A stretch of 64,000 bases of DNA from Phaseolus vulgaris (lineage: Eukaryota > Streptophyta > Magnoliopsida > Fabales > Fabaceae): the NCBI RefSeq assembly GCF_000499845.2, contig NC_023758.2, forward strand, positions 36,182,608 to 36,246,607, in the 5' to 3' direction. The notes beneath the pieces are model-generated. The model was given only the letters and a program-made list of their open reading frames with translations, was not told the origin of the DNA and searched no databases. Position numbers and translations under genes: made by a program. Shown piece after piece: positions 33,491 through 47,755 of this stretch (position 1 is the stretch's first letter; each line of letters opens with the position of its first letter).

Positions 33491-34735
33491 TACCTATATG
33501 ACATTTTTTAATTTTTATTTTAATAGTAATAAAAAAACATGTTTGACCTCATTAATATCTGGGGCTTTTATTAACTAAAAAATATATTTAACTTCATTAA
33601 TATTATTTATTTTACTAATTTCTAACTTCTCGGAAAAATATTAAATCTTCTAATTTTTATATTTTATTTTTGAAATATTTATTAAATTTTTAATTAATAA
33701 ATTTAGTGGGTGTATTTTTTTATCTTCTTTCACTCATAAGAAATTATTTATTTTTTATATTAAATTTCATTTTCTTACCTTTTAATTGCACAAAATGTTA
33801 TTGTGATACATAATAATTATTTTTTTTATTTTACATTACACTATATATTTTAATAATGATATAATTTTTATTTTTAATTTATTATTTTAATATTGAACTT
33901 GATATTATGATTTTTATATTATATTATTCTTTAACCATTGTATTAATTGATACAATAAAAGTAAGATATTGACTTAGATGTGTGGCATTTTTATTTTATT
34001 TTAAATTTGATTAAAAATAATTTAAGATGATATATAAGATAAATAGTAAATACATAATATATAAAATATAATAATTGAAAGTACAAAAATTGTTATTAAA
34101 ATAGTTTATCTGCAAATAAAAATTTATAAGTTTAAAATTTATTAAAATTAAATTTTCTAGTACTTCAAAATACATTTTTATCAAAAAATTAAAATTTGTG
34201 TAAATTATCACGTTAACGTGTCAAAGTTCTTAAGCATAGATTATTAGATGCAAATTTACACATTTACTACCAAGTTATCGTAATTTTTTATGACAATAAT
34301 AATGTCAAAAGTTTTAATATATTTAAGAAGTACATCAAATGAGAAACATTTAACAAGAATATCATGTGAGAATTAGTTTAAGATTGTTTCTATTCAAATA
34401 GATGTAATTCGTCATTCGTTGGATGTCTTATGTAAAATTAACGGCACAACAAGCAAAAGATTGTTATTATTTACTAATAATTATCTTTGAATAAGATATG
34501 ATGCTTTGATTTGCAGTTCAAATTATCTTGGAAAAAAATTTATGATGATATGAAATCATGAAACTTATGCTTGTTATTTCTAATTAATTGTTCAATTAAT
34601 ATTGTGGTAAAACTCACAGGGTACGAAACATTTTGGAATAAATTTGTATGCTTAATTTTATGCATATGTGTATGTTAGTTGTTACTAATGTAGTTGAAAC
34701 ACTCAACGATGAAAAAAACAATAAATTAATGATCA
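33491..34735. other. AT-rich intergenic DNA, nothing recognised
   Basis: Homopolymer-rich sequence without supported coding or repeat structure. Confidence 0.45.
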
Positions 34736-34739
34736 TAAG

Positions 34740-36774
34740 CTTAACAATGAACTTGTAGTAGAACAACCACAATAAATAATATTAAGAAGATCTCAAAGAG
34801 AAAGAAAGTTTGTTATTTCAAATTATTATGTGGTTTATCTACAAGAGTTAGAAAATGACTTAGGCATTCATAATGACCCATTTTCATTTTCAGAAGCCAT
34901 TAATGGTGATAATTCTGATAAGTGATTGGATGTTATGAAAGATGAGCTTAAATCAATAGCACAAAATGATGTATGGGACCTTATGGAATTGTCATAAGGA
35001 TGTAAGAGAGTTAGGTGTAAATGGGTCTTTAAGACTAAATATGACTCTCATGTCAATACCCAAATGTTATAAGGCTCGACATGTTGCCAAAAGTTTTACT
35101 CAAAAGGATGACATTGATTATAAGGGAACATTTTCACTTGTTTCTAAGAATGATTTCTTTAGAATTATCATGACATTAATAGCTCATTATGATCTTGAGT
35201 TGCATCAGATGGATGTAAAACTTCCATTTTGAATGGGAATTTAGAAGAGAATGCTTACACGGACCAACCAGTGGGGTTCACTGAAGAAGGAAAGGAACAC
35301 ATGGTGTGTAAACTTAAGAAATCAATATACGGGCTTAAACAAGCTTACAGACAATGGTATCTTGAGTTTAATGATACTATTGTGTCCTTTGGATTTTAAG
35401 AAAACATTGTTGATCAGTGTATATATATGAATGTCAGTGGGAGCAAGTTTATAATTCTGATTCTATATGTTGATGATATCTTGCTTGCAACTAATGATTT
35501 TGGTCTATTAAGAGAGACTAAGAAGTTTCTCTCTAATAACTTTGAAATGAAATATAAATACTATGTGATATGAATAGAAATATTTCGTAATAGATCACAA
35601 AGACTGTCAGACTTGTCTTAGAAAGTATATTAATAAAGTTTTAGAGAGATTCAAAATGGATAAATGTTCAGCATCTCTTGTTCCAATACAAAAAGGAGAC
35701 AAATTTAGTCTCATGCAATGTCCAGAGAATGATTTGGAATGGAAGCAGATGGAGAATATCCCTTATGCATTTGTTATTGGGAGTTTGATGTATGCACAAA
35801 CATGTACAAGACCAGATATTAGCTTTGCAGTTGGTATGCTTGGTAGATACCAAAGTGATACAGGATTAGATCATTGGAAAACTACAAAGAAAGTTTTAAG
35901 ATACTTACAAGGGACAAAGAATCACATGCTTACGTATAGGAAATTTGATCATCTTGAGGTGATTGGATATACAAATTCAGATTTTGCTAGTTGTATGGAT
36001 ACAAGAAAGTTCACATTTGGTTATGTGTATCTTTTAGCCGGAGGAGCGATTTCATGGAAAAGTGTGAAGCAGTCATATTGCATCCACCATGGAGGCTGAA
36101 TTTGTGGCATGCTTTGAGGCTACAGTTCAGGCTAATTGGTTGTGGAATTTTATTTTAGAACGTGAAATTGTTGACAATATTGTCAAGCCGCTGAGAATTT
36201 ATTGTGATAATTTCGCAGTTGTCTTCTTTTCTAAAAATGACAAGTATTCGAAAGGTGTTAAACACATGGAATTGAAATACTTTATCGTTAAAGAGGAAGT
36301 TCAAAAACATATAATAATGTCAATAGAACATATTAGCATTGATCTTATGATTGTTGACCCTTTATCATAAGGGTTACCGTCCAAAACATTTACTGGTCAT
36401 GTTGAGAATATGGGCATTATGTGTACTAGTGAATGATGAATGTTGTTATAAATGCAAATTATGGTGTGAAAAACAAATTATGTTATTGTTGATGAAAATG
36501 AAATTATGTTATTGTTGATGAAAATGACATTATGTTTGAACTCATTATGGACTTCTCATTATAAAGTCATATTAAGGAGAAGAATGATATAGTGGTATAT
36601 GGAAAGAAATGTGTTGATTAAATGACATGTAAGTGCCATGACTCTTATTATTATTTTTCCTTGATTTTGATTGATGATAGAACCAATTTACGTAAGGCCT
36701 TTCAATTCGCATTATGATTTATGTAATTATTAAATCATGAAAGTATTATAGCTCATATGAGTCAAGTGGAAGAA
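34740..36774 (+). pseudogene. Ty1/copia relic: RT and RNase H
   Basis: The plus strand reads RRSQRERK, ISNYYVVYLQE, then an RT start (DVMKDELKSIAQNDVWDL near 34925), KKSIYGLKQAYRQW near 35310, LYVDDILLATND near 35465-35500 (YVDD kept), RPDISFAVGM near 35810, RNase H (GYTNSDFASCMDTRKF near 35965, then AISWKSVKQS near 36045) and the C-terminus near 36240-36370. There are several stops and frameshifts, and gag, protease and integrase are absent. A polypurine-like gtggaagaa (36766-36774) precedes a TGTTAA that probably starts the 3' LTR. Confidence 0.85.
36478..36530. repeat. 26-bp tandem duplication in the relic's 3' untranslated part
   Basis: aattatgttattgttgatga followed by aaatg occurs twice in a row, and a third partial copy follows. 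Confidence 0.8.
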
Positions 36775-36872
36775 TGTTAAAAAATTATGTAAATTAATTT
36801 TATAATGTGACACATGTATGAAATATATTTTGGGCTTTAGGTCTAAATATGATTTAATAAAATAAAAGGCTC

Positions 36873-36912
<40 letters not shown>

Positions 36913-37100
36913 GATAACTAATGAAAACCTAATCTGATGAAGATTGGGAAAGAATAGAAACAGGTTTTGTCTTTGCAAAGGAAGTTGTTCACAGTTAACC
37001 ATCAAGAAAAAATGTGACAAAGAAAGGAATTGCAAGAGATAGATTGAGAAAAGAAGATAAAAAAGAAACTGCTCACATAGGGACTCTCATGGATCAAGGT
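36775..37100 (+). mobile_element. probable 3' LTR of the copia relic
   Basis: Begins TGTTAAAAAATTATG after the polypurine tract. Contains an (AT)n tract at 36875-36909. The right end is unclear and no matching 5' LTR was seen. Confidence 0.4.
36875..36909. repeat. (AT)n microsatellite
   Basis: About 17 AT dinucleotides. Confidence 0.95.
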
Positions 37101-40100
37101 AAGTGTTTATCTCTATTATAATTGATGTATGGAATGTGAGAATCATAGTTTGTAAGATCCTTATGATGATGTGCATTATTGTTTATTATAATACGCTTTA
37201 ATTTTACATGAAATGTTAAGTATGTGTATAATTTGGAGATTTGTAAGGAGTCCTGTTTAACGACAAAACTTTATTTAGACTGTAGAGTTATACTAGGACT
37301 TTAAGATTCCCTTTAGCATAAGTAGGAGATGAGACCTATCATAGTCATTTTTTTTCCCGGACATGACCATAAAAGAATTCCATCTAGCTATGCAGTAAAG
37401 AGAATGGTAACAATTTTCTGCCTCAGTCCGCCAAGATTACATACTGATCTGATCTACGGATTTTTTCTAGTAACAAATTTTCTTGTAGTAAAAACATTTT
37501 CTAAACCCCTTCTTTTTATTGAACCCTAATACAACAATATAAGGGATACATAAGTTTCACTCTTTAAGCCCCACCATACACAATATTTATCGTCTTCATA
37601 AAACTCTTTTTTTCTATAAGACACGGATGTAAAGATCAAAGTTTTATTCTGTTTTCTAACCTAAAAAACATAATTATTTAAAAAATATTAAATAAAAATT
37701 AATTTTAAAGAAAAAAATAACTAGTAACTAAATTAATAAGTTAGATATATTTTATAAATTAAAAAAAATTATTAATATTAAAATAATATTATTATTAATA
37801 AATATAATTTTTAAATACTAATATTTTAACTACCAACTCTTTATATATTCAATATTATTTTACAAACCAATGATTGAGGTAGGTATAAATTCAAATTAGT
37901 CCAAAGACTTTAAAAGCCAAGATAATTTATAATCCAATAATCTGGTGTGAAAATGGAATGGAAGTGCATAAAAGGTTGGAAACTTCTCTATCTGATTGTA
38001 ACAAAAGTAGAAAAGAGTTATTACGTGTTTGGATTCATGTGAAAATAAAAGCTACTTTTAAATAATTTTCTTACCAAAATGCTTAATCTATTCGCTAGAG
38101 ACAAAGAGCAGGGCTTGTGAGGGTTTATATTACTTTTGTTTTTGAAACACTTGTTTCACAACTGTTACTCCTTAAATGTTCATCATTTTATTTTTCTTTC
38201 TAAAGTGATTATAGGCATGAAAACTGGAGCTGATTTAGGACTGAATTAATGTGTCATTTCCAACTATAGTTATTGAAAAACTCATATATTCATCTAAATT
38301 CCAAAAAACATTAAATATTTATATAAAGTTTTTTTAAGGAGTTGAAAAAATATGATTAAATTATTTTCATGGAAGTAGTGAGCTATTTTTGTAAACTAGT
38401 TATTCTGAAAACAACTTGTGAACATTTCACAAGTTTTCGTATACTCTTTCAAACAAACGACTATAAAAGTTTTTATGTCATAATATAAGTATTTTAAATA
38501 AACAAACAAAAAAACAAGCTCTTTAGTTTTATAAGTGTTTATGGCTATAGCGTTTTAGATTTATTTCTCAAGATTGACAAACTCAATTAAAGATAAAGTA
38601 CCTAATTTCAATGGTTAATTAAAAATTAACAATTTGTATTACATTTATATGTATTACAGGTATTACATTTATATGTATTACAGTATTTGATCTTCTCGTC
38701 AAATGAATACCTGCTCTATTATTTTTAGTGTATTTAGAAATGTCAAATCTTGATGTTTGATTATAGAAAAAACTTGTAAAGAATATTTTTAAGAGATATA
38801 TAAAAAAATATAGATAATGGATACTAACAATAATAGTTATTGTCCAAATTTATAGTTGGAGTTATTTTTATTTTATATATAAAAATTTTAAAGTTAAGTA
38901 TCATAATGTTACACCTTCTATTACAAGTTGCTCATTAGTTCATTAGGAGAAAAAATTAATTAAGTCTCTTCATTCCTTGAATAAATATGTTCTCATAGGA
39001 GAGAGAAATAATTATGTCTCTTCCTCACTCAAACTTGGTTTCAAACTTGGTTGTTCTATTTAAGTATTTCAATATTGTTACTTGAATAATATTTGGAGAT
39101 GCTTGAACAAAGAGACTTTGAAACAAAATTAAATTTCCACCACTTTAATATTTCTTAAGTGACAATTGTGTTGCTCGAATGATATATACATATATGAACA
39201 CACCATAAACAATCTTCAAATGGTGTAAAATTCAATGTTTCTCCTTTCAACTCATTTTCTTGTCAATTTTATTCAAAATCAAACATGTTTTCATCCCTTG
39301 TTTCCAAATTTCAACATGTTCTAAAACAAGTTTAAGTTATTTGGATTTCACCAAATCATACGAAGTTGTAAGACGTTAAGATATAATAATGTTTAGTTTA
39401 CTAACCTCCAATAAGAAAATCTTATCAATTTTATATGACATAAACCATTCAATCAAAATCAAATAGTACAACTACAATTCACATGAATATAACAAACATT
39501 AAAAACAAAAACACATATTCTCTTCTCAAATCCTACATGTCAATAAGGAGGTTGAATCTCTACACCTCAACTTTACATGTAACTCAAAAGGAGGAGAGAC
39601 AATTGAGATCCAAAGAGAAAAAATCCTACATGTATCATTATAAAAAACTTTCAATTCATCATCTAGTTTATATAAGCACATAGGTGTCTTGTTTTTTATA
39701 TTAAACTTCAATTGAATTTATAACATGTTTGGTTACACATTCTTTTATATGTTTTTTTTTATATATAAAGTTTTCATGTTAGGCATCACTATGCAACTTG
39801 ACATCTCAGTTAGGCTGACACCTCAAAGTAACAACAATCATCTGTCATCACATGAAAAAAAAATATTATTAAAGAAAAAAAAATATTATTAAAGAAAGAA
39901 AAAAGAAGCTATAATTGTAGCTTTATGTCTTTGATAAAATTAACGTCATTTTGTATATTTGAGCATGTGTTAGAAACGTATACTCAATCTTGAAGCTTGT
40001 TAGATTTTAAATATTAAATTAATACATTCAAAGTTTTTATGCGCAATATTAAAAAAATAATAAATCTTAGTCTTTATTAAATGCATCACTTTAAATATAA

Positions 40101-43100
40101 TAGACAGAAAAAATAATTTGGGAATAAATAAGGAAAATAATTTCAGTTAACTAGATTTTTTTTTCAAAAAGTTTAAAACTTTAATCATTGTCGAAGGGAA
40201 TATTAAATAAATATTTACAGGTTTAATCAATATTATTTTAAGTCTAAATTTTGATAGATTAAAACACAAAATTGTTGAGTTTGTCTGGTAGTTGGAGTAA
40301 AACCAATTTAAAATATATTTATTGGTGAAGTATGAAATGGTAGAAATAAATGGTTTAATTTAGTGAACTCATTATACTATATGGAATTAACAAATGAAAT
40401 TGATCTGGTCCATTAAAAATAATGGAAAGTTAATAAAATAAAAAATATAATGCATGATTGCGATACATAAAATAATAAAATAATATTTTTTGTATTGTTT
40501 AAAAGTTGTGAAACTAGAAGACGTGAAAGGAACATATACATTATTTAGTGATGCAAGTGCATTTTTGTCTATTAGCGTTGCACAGATAGGTATGATGCTA
40601 ACTGTTTGTTATATGTATACATCTCACTTAAATATTTGAGTATGAAAAAAAAATCAATTTTTAAGATTATTCATATATTATTTATAATTAGTATTTGTGT
40701 GTAATATGTATATTAATATCATATTTATAATTATTATTTATGAGAATTGTTTATATATATATTAATATATATCATGCATTCTAATATAATATTTTTTTGA
40801 TAGTTACTCTAGTAATTTAAATTTTAGTTTTTATATTTCAAAAAGTAGATTGAAAATAAAAATTAAAAATGACAAGTTTTTTTTTTAATTAAATAAGCAA
40901 ACCCGTTTTTAATAGTTATTCCAGTAATTATAATTTTGTTTCTGTAATATTTTAATATAAAGATATAAAAGCGAGCTAATTCAGTTTAATTTGTTGTTAT
41001 CTGTAAAAATTGAATTAAAATTAATTGCGTCCATTTTAAGATTGCATTGAAAATCTTGACTTAATCCAATTCTAGTAAATTACAAGTGGTCAACTTGATA
41101 ATGATGATGTTACAAAGAAGTTTTATGATTATAAATAATACTCTATATATGTCAGTTGTCATTATTATTTAATTAAATATTATGCAACAAAAATGAAATG
41201 ATAATAATTTACAAAAATACCATGGTCAACAAAATAATATGTAACCAAACAATTCATAAAAAAATAAAGGTGTCAAATAAACCAATCCTACACATTTATT
41301 ATGTATTGATGGGTGAAAATAAAGTTACTCAATGAAGAATTATGGCCCAACATTCATCAGGTCCATGTCAAAAAAATTTATAGAATGGGTGTAACCTAGA
41401 TGTTTATTAAATTTCCATTAGTAAAATATATTAGATATTATACCATTTAAAAATTATTTTAAGACCTGAGAAGCTATATAAGTAAACATAAATAATAATA
41501 TTTTTTTTAGTATTATTACAATAATAATAATTGTTAAGTATACAGAAAAAAAAATAATGAATTTCTCTATTGACAAAATTATATACTATTTTAAAGATTA
41601 AAAAAATTATTTATATCTAAACTAGTTTTTATTATTAATAAAGTTTATAAATTGATATCTAATTAATTAATATAACAATTAATTATTATTATTTTTTATT
41701 ATATTTTTGTCAGAAAGAATTCAATCCAATTTATCATAAAATTATTTGTTGTTAATGTTTTCTGTCTTATTTATTTATTATAATTTGCTATAGACGGTGA
41801 AGATGCAATAGTATACTATAAAAAATGTCAAAAACTTCTTCTCTATTCTATTGTGGCACTTTTTAAGAATTTTCTTTTTAAATTTCATCGTCTTTTTCCT
41901 GTCCCCATAATTATATTTAATGAATAACATTATCCTTTTAAAATTTTAGTTCACTCTGGAAAATCCAATCTAAAAATTATTAGAAAAATTGTCATATCAC
42001 TCACCTCAAATTATAAATAAAGAGGTATTTTAAAATGTATTTTTTTTAAATAAGAAAATATTTTTACTGTCGTATATAATTCTTGATGTGATATATTTAG
42101 ATATAAATATATATAATAAAAAATAAATTTATAATTAAATAATATAAAAAAAAATATTAAAATAATAATATTACAAATTATGCATAAAAAATATGGATGG
42201 TGAATCTATTATTACCTTTTAAACAATATCAAATGGAATGATCATTTTATAACAGTGAGAAAAAATTATTTCAGATAGGACATTCTGAAATGTATATGTA
42301 TATACTTTAGAATATATTTGGAATGATGATTTCACTGGTATGAATATATTTAAGAATAAAATAAATTAAAATTTCAAAATAAATGAAGGTGGAGGAAGAA
42401 AAGAATGGTTTAAAGGAGGGAAAAAAACTTCATTTCAGTCACCTATCCCGCAGGATACATCCATTAAAAAATCAATTTAGGCTTTGAAATATACAGTTAA
42501 CATAATTTATATCCTCGGAAGAAAATAGATTTAATCACAAGAACTTTATTTAACCTTTTTATTCCAAAAAATATCGAAAAGAAAATCTTTCGATACTTTT
42601 TTATTACTTTAAACGAATCCTTTATAAACTTCTTATTAAAAAAATACTTTTACTAGTTGCCATTCTTTTAAGTATCATTTTACTTATTTTTTTAATCCAT
42701 ATAAACATCGAAATTTAGCATTTAATATTTGTAGAAAAAATCAAATAAAAAACTCATCATATTATAAATCTATAAAATATTAAAAAAAAAAACAAAATCT
42801 CCGCTATCGAGAAAACAAATAGATCGCTAACAAAAAGAGTCTTATATGAAGATTGTTTTGAAGAAAAAAATGACGAATCACATAAAAAATAATTTTTAGA
42901 GGCAAGAATTATTAATCAAACCTAAACAAATTTTTATTTGCTCTGCTGAAAATAAACATCAATTTGACCTTCAAATAATACAATTTATAAATTTTATTGA
43001 TATTCTATAATTTTTATTTTGTCTAGGGAGTTAAGTGAAAAGGTGAAAAATGGAAAAACAAAAGAAAAAATGAGTAAAAAGTGAAATGATTTGGAATGAG

Positions 43101-43485
43101 AAAAATGAATAAAAAGATATTTTTTATTAATAATTTTATTTTTAACTATTTACAAAGAGCGGTTTAACCCAGTTAGAGCCTTAAAACAATCACAGTGATC
43201 CTCTGCCATGCTCGTTGAATGCAGCATTTGTGAAATAGAAAAAAAAAAAAAACTTCGTGGAACATTATAACATGTAATTTGTGAGATGCCATCCACATGC
43301 TAGAAATTGTTTTACAAATGAATCAGCCAAAGTAATAATAGTTTAATTAGGAGGATAAGTCAACCAAAATTTCAAACAGAAACAGATAAATTTAACAATC
43401 CACTTTTACAATACTTTGTGGCTAAAATACATAATAAAGCGTGAAATCAATACTCAAGGCACACCGTTTGAAGAAACAGTGACAG
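37101..43485. other. AT-rich intergenic DNA, no gene seen
   Basis: I find only fragments: half-copies of the foldback CACTA MITE (about 37660-37860 and 41560-41690, sharing phrases such as tataaattaaaaaaa and ttattaataaa), a 25-base tandem duplication at about 38636-38684 (gtattacatttatatgtatt), and (A)n/(T)n runs. The last 300 bases should hold the PDCD5 3' UTR and downstream region. Confidence 0.45.
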
Positions 43486-45960
43486 TTAATCATCATCCTC
43501 GAGAACACTTCGGCGCCTCTGTATCTGAAATGACAAAAAAATAACATGGTAAATACTTCAGAAAACGATAACAGAAAATATAACAAATATTCTACAACTT
43601 ACTGTAACTTTTGTCTGCCTTGCGGTTTGATTGTTTATCTGCTCCAGCAGTGTTATGAGTCTTTCCTCCGAAACCTACATATGGCACGAGTGTGTTATAG
43701 GCATGGTAGATAAATTGATATTTGATGAAGTTGTTATGATGTTATATCTAGCAGGGTAAGCCTCGGCACAACGATAAAGTTGTTGCCTTGTGACCTCACG
43801 GGGTCCATATCTTGGACCAAACGCCACTAAGTGGCTGCCTCATGCATTGGGAATCCCTTTATACACTTATACCTACCTAAGTGATTACCACAAGAAGCTA
43901 CACTAATATTCCACCTGAGTAGCACATGAAAGATTAGAACGCTAAACCTAATTAACAGTTGTTACTTGATTGCATAGCACGCAATTATAGATTGAGGACC
44001 TATTATCAGTTGGTAAAAAAATAAATGATACAACTACAACTTCAATGATCAAACAAAAATATATTATACAATAAAGTATATCAAGTTTAAATTAATAATA
44101 TTGTCAATAATTGGCGCCAAGAACGGAAGACTCAGCAGAAAACAAGATCCAACATACTTTTTCAGTTATCTGGCCCATTTGAGCAGCTCTCAGTATAACA
44201 TCTTCAACACCCCTTGCTTTCTCAGGTTTCACCAAAGCAATTCGAGCAACTACATATAAAGAAAGATGAAATTTGAAATAATGCAAGAAATCTAATCATG
44301 TCAGCCCAATTAATTGACCCTAAACCTTAATAATACCAAGATGATGATTAATGAAGTCCAAAAACAAATCAAAAAGCCAATTAAACAAATAAATCCTATT
44401 ACACCTTATGCATTGCATACAACACTATTTTTCCAATTACACACTACATTATTTATTATTTATTTTACAAAGTAAAACTATAAATTCAACTTCAATATCC
44501 ACCAAAACGATACGGCACATTCCAAAATGCAGTATTAAAATCTTAAATGTACAGAGAGGGGAAAAATTTGCACTGTAGGTAGCAACTCCTATCATCCTAT
44601 GACATCCTCACAAGGTACCTAGCAGGAAGTGCGCACACAGGGAAAATAAAAGAACAGAAGGTTGATGGATAGCGAAAATGCAAGAAGTTGCTACTTTTCA
44701 TGTAACTGGTACCCGAGCAGTCTTGAAAGATAATTTTGTTTTGGAAGATGGGGACTTAAATCCATCTATGATCTTGAAAACACTTTATAAGATTTCCAAC
44801 ACTTCGTACGTATCTTGGATGAAAACTTATTTAGGCACAAAATCTACTAGTTATACCCACGTATACTAATACCTTCTTTCAACAGTGTTCGTTTTGGTAT
44901 ATAATTTGCAGGTAGACTTCAGTCACAACAAAATATATAGAATGAAATGGAACCACAACGTCTAGTAAAACAAATATCTTATATATTTGTTTTATGAGTG
45001 TGCATATATTGCGTAGATAGTTTGTATTCACAATACCAGATATCATACAAATACTAAACACACAAAGTTTAAGAAGACAATACACCTACAATATATAACA
45101 TCAATAAAACCACCCCAACATGGGTCTCTAGATTCATAGATGCATGCACGACTAAGAAAAGAATTGAAATTTTGACATATACCATCACAAACCACAAAAT
45201 ATTAATTTTTATCTTCTACCAGCAGTACAGCACAAAAGACATTCTTGTACTTTTTAACACAAACATTCACCAATGTTGTAAAGGAAATAGGAGAATCATT
45301 CTTGTGCATATGTTCACTAAGACAGCAAAATTGCTTACGCCTTTCTCGCGCTTCAGCAGACAATATCTGACTAAGCATCATCTGTCTTCGTTCCTCCGCC
45401 TCCCTAAATTAATTGTTGTTCAACCCATATCAATAATCAGTTTTACTCCAAGTGCAAGAAAAAGAAACACAAATAAAAGACGCCCAAGTTTGTGAGGCAA
45501 AATAATCAGCTTAACACAACACAAAAAAAAAAACTATATTCATAAACTAACACCTCTTTGCATCATCCTGAGCTTTTTCCTGTTCAGGGTTCTGTTGATT
45601 TGCCTACAAATCAGCAAAAATAAAATAATTACACGAAAATTATCAATCTCTAGAGCGAAAAAAAAATAATAAAGTAAAAAGCAATTATCTCTAACCCCGC
45701 CTCGGCGACCCATAAGCTCCTGCATCCTTCTCTGTCTAATTGCTTCCAACTCAGGATCAGCCTGCAGCAGAAAACAATTAATTAATTAATTAACTAATAA
45801 TTAATAATAATTAAAATTTGCAGAACCGAAAAGTGTTGGTAAAAGATAGTTTTACGAGCGATTCCATTGAGTATTTTTGTTGGAAGAAAAAAAAAAGCGC
45901 AAAAGGCAGAAGAGAGTAGATAGATTGTTAACGATGGAATGAGAATTGGGAACGTACCAT
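43486..45960 (-). CDS. PDCD5: PDCD5 / TFAR19 homologue, seven coding exons, 128 aa
   Basis: Exons on the minus strand: 45960-45958, 45761-45696, 45603-45554, 45403-45339, 44249-44158, 43674-43603 and 43524-43486; every intron is GT-AG and the total is 387 nt. Joined, the protein starts MADPELEAIRQRRMQELMG, contains RIALVKPEKARGVEDVILRA and AAQMGQITEKV, and ends QRRRSVLEDDD. These are the well-known conserved blocks of the PDCD5 (DNA-binding TFAR19) family, and the length matches the roughly 125 residues of animal members. Family knowledge: a small helical-bundle protein of cytosol and nucleus linked to programmed cell death and, in animals, to histone acetyltransferase Tip60 and chaperonin CCT; the plant role is less defined. 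Oddity: exon 1 contributes only the ATG. Intron 5 contains a SINE. It looks fully intact. Confidence 0.95.
43750..43870 (+). mobile_element. tRNA-derived SINE in PDCD5 intron 5
   Basis: Contains cggcacaacgataaagttgt followed by tgccttgtgacctcacgggg (43773-43812). This resembles the box A/box B head of plant SINEs. The body runs on with gccactaagtggctgcctca. It is inserted antisense to the gene, between exons 5 and 6. Confidence 0.65.
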
Positions 45961-46497
45961 TTGATTGGGTGTGCAGAAGAAACCCTAGCGAGTCTCTGAT
46001 GATGCAGCAGGAGGAGGAAGAGGAGTTCGCGTTAGCAATAAGCGGTTCTTTGTGAATGATCAAATCGGATTGTTTTAAATCCTGATATAATTTTATTTAT
46101 AGTTATTTTAAATAATTAAAATTTAATTTAGAGATATACTAAATGATAGTGATAAGGAATAATGTATGATTACATATCTAACTGAGAATAAAATTAGAGA
46201 ATGGTGAGAATCTTTCAAGATATTGAATATAGTTATTATAACTTTTTTTAATTTTAAATTTTATATAATTTAAATATTTGAAAATTTTATTATGAATCTT
46301 CTTGTAATGTTGTGGATTTTCATCAAATAAAATATCTATCTTTTATAATATTAGATCTTTAAAAAAAAATATGTTGATAGATACAGAAAATAAGTTTATG
46401 TTTTTTCAAGATAGAGTTATAGCTTACTTCTTTTTCTTTTTATTAAAAGTAAGTTATGTTGTTTATTTTGCTGAAAAAAAATGTGTTTTTTAATTTA

Positions 46498-46517
46498 CAC
46501 TACAAAAAAATTATTAA
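46498..46517. mobile_element. foldback CACTA element, left end (first of three pieces)
   Basis: CACTACAAAAAAATTATTAA, preceded by TTA (46495-46497). The element resumes at 48198-48245 and 51238-51623; its right end is followed by TTA (51624-51626), giving a 3-bp target duplication across the whole nest. Confidence 0.65.
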
Positions 46518-46723
46518 CTCCATGTTTGCTTCTATGGATGTAATGATTACAGGTCAAGAAGTAAGAGGATATCAACTATTTGGATCTATGGTTGTGTGGG
46601 AAAGAGAGAGGAAGGGGATATACATGTAGAGGGAAAGTCATGTCAGCATCCCTTATTTTCAAATTTACTCTCATTTTTCATTTGAATGTATTAGTATTTA
46701 AAGAAATTTATTGTACAATGTTT

Positions 46724-46748
46724 AATATATATATATATATATATATAA
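46724..46748. repeat. (AT)n microsatellite
   Basis: About 12 AT dinucleotides inside the PIF/Harbinger-like element. Confidence 0.9.
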
Positions 46749-47755
46749 TATTTAAAATGAAGAAACAAATCATCATAAATTTTAAGAAAGTTTTAAGTTT
46801 GTTTATTATTTTATAAAATATAAATTATATAAATAATGATAAACCAGTATAAAAAAATATAGTTAAATAAAATTTTCTATTTATATATTAGTTATTAGAG
46901 TAAATCAGGTTATACTTATTTTTTAAGTTCTAATAAAATATTTTATTAAATGTGATTGGATTCAGTTTTGTTTAAATAAAAGAATATACTATATCTAATT
47001 AACATTGAAAATATTATCTGGGTTGGATCATGGACATGACCAATACTAAACATTTTTCATTTTATTTTATCCTTATCTTTTATTATAATTTTTTATAAAA
47101 TCCTTTTCTATGGTTAATTAAGTTATATTTTTGTTGTTGTAGTATTTTTTAGATTGTTTTATTGTGAGGTTTTTAAATATTTAAAAATAGTACTTTTCTA
47201 TTTATATAAAATGTGATTTATTTTTAAATTTTATAGTATTTAATATTTAAAGAAATTATTTGAAGTTATGTTTTTATTTAATTTGTTATTGTATTTATAT
47301 TAATATATTTATATGTATAGTTATTATGTTTATGAGTTATAATTTATTTATTATGATCTTTTATGGGTTTTTTTCTATTGTTAATTACGTTATATTTTTT
47401 TGTAGTATTTTTTATTTTTAATTACTTCAGGGTTTTTAATATTAAAAAATAATATTTTTTTATTTATATAAGATTTGATTTATTTTTCAATTTTATAGTA
47501 CATGTTTAATATTTTAAAGAAATTACTTGAAGTTCTGTTTTTATTTAATTTATTGAATACATATTTTTTTTCTAAATATACATATTTACATTTAACATAT
47601 TTTTTTTATATTTATAATTTTTAAATCTATGAAATATGTGAAAGTTGTTCATTTTTAAACAAAAACAACTCATTTTATTATTACTTTTTTTAATAGGCAA
47701 GGGTAAATCTGTAAAGTAATATTTCACATCTTTAAAAAAAATTAAAATTCTTTCA

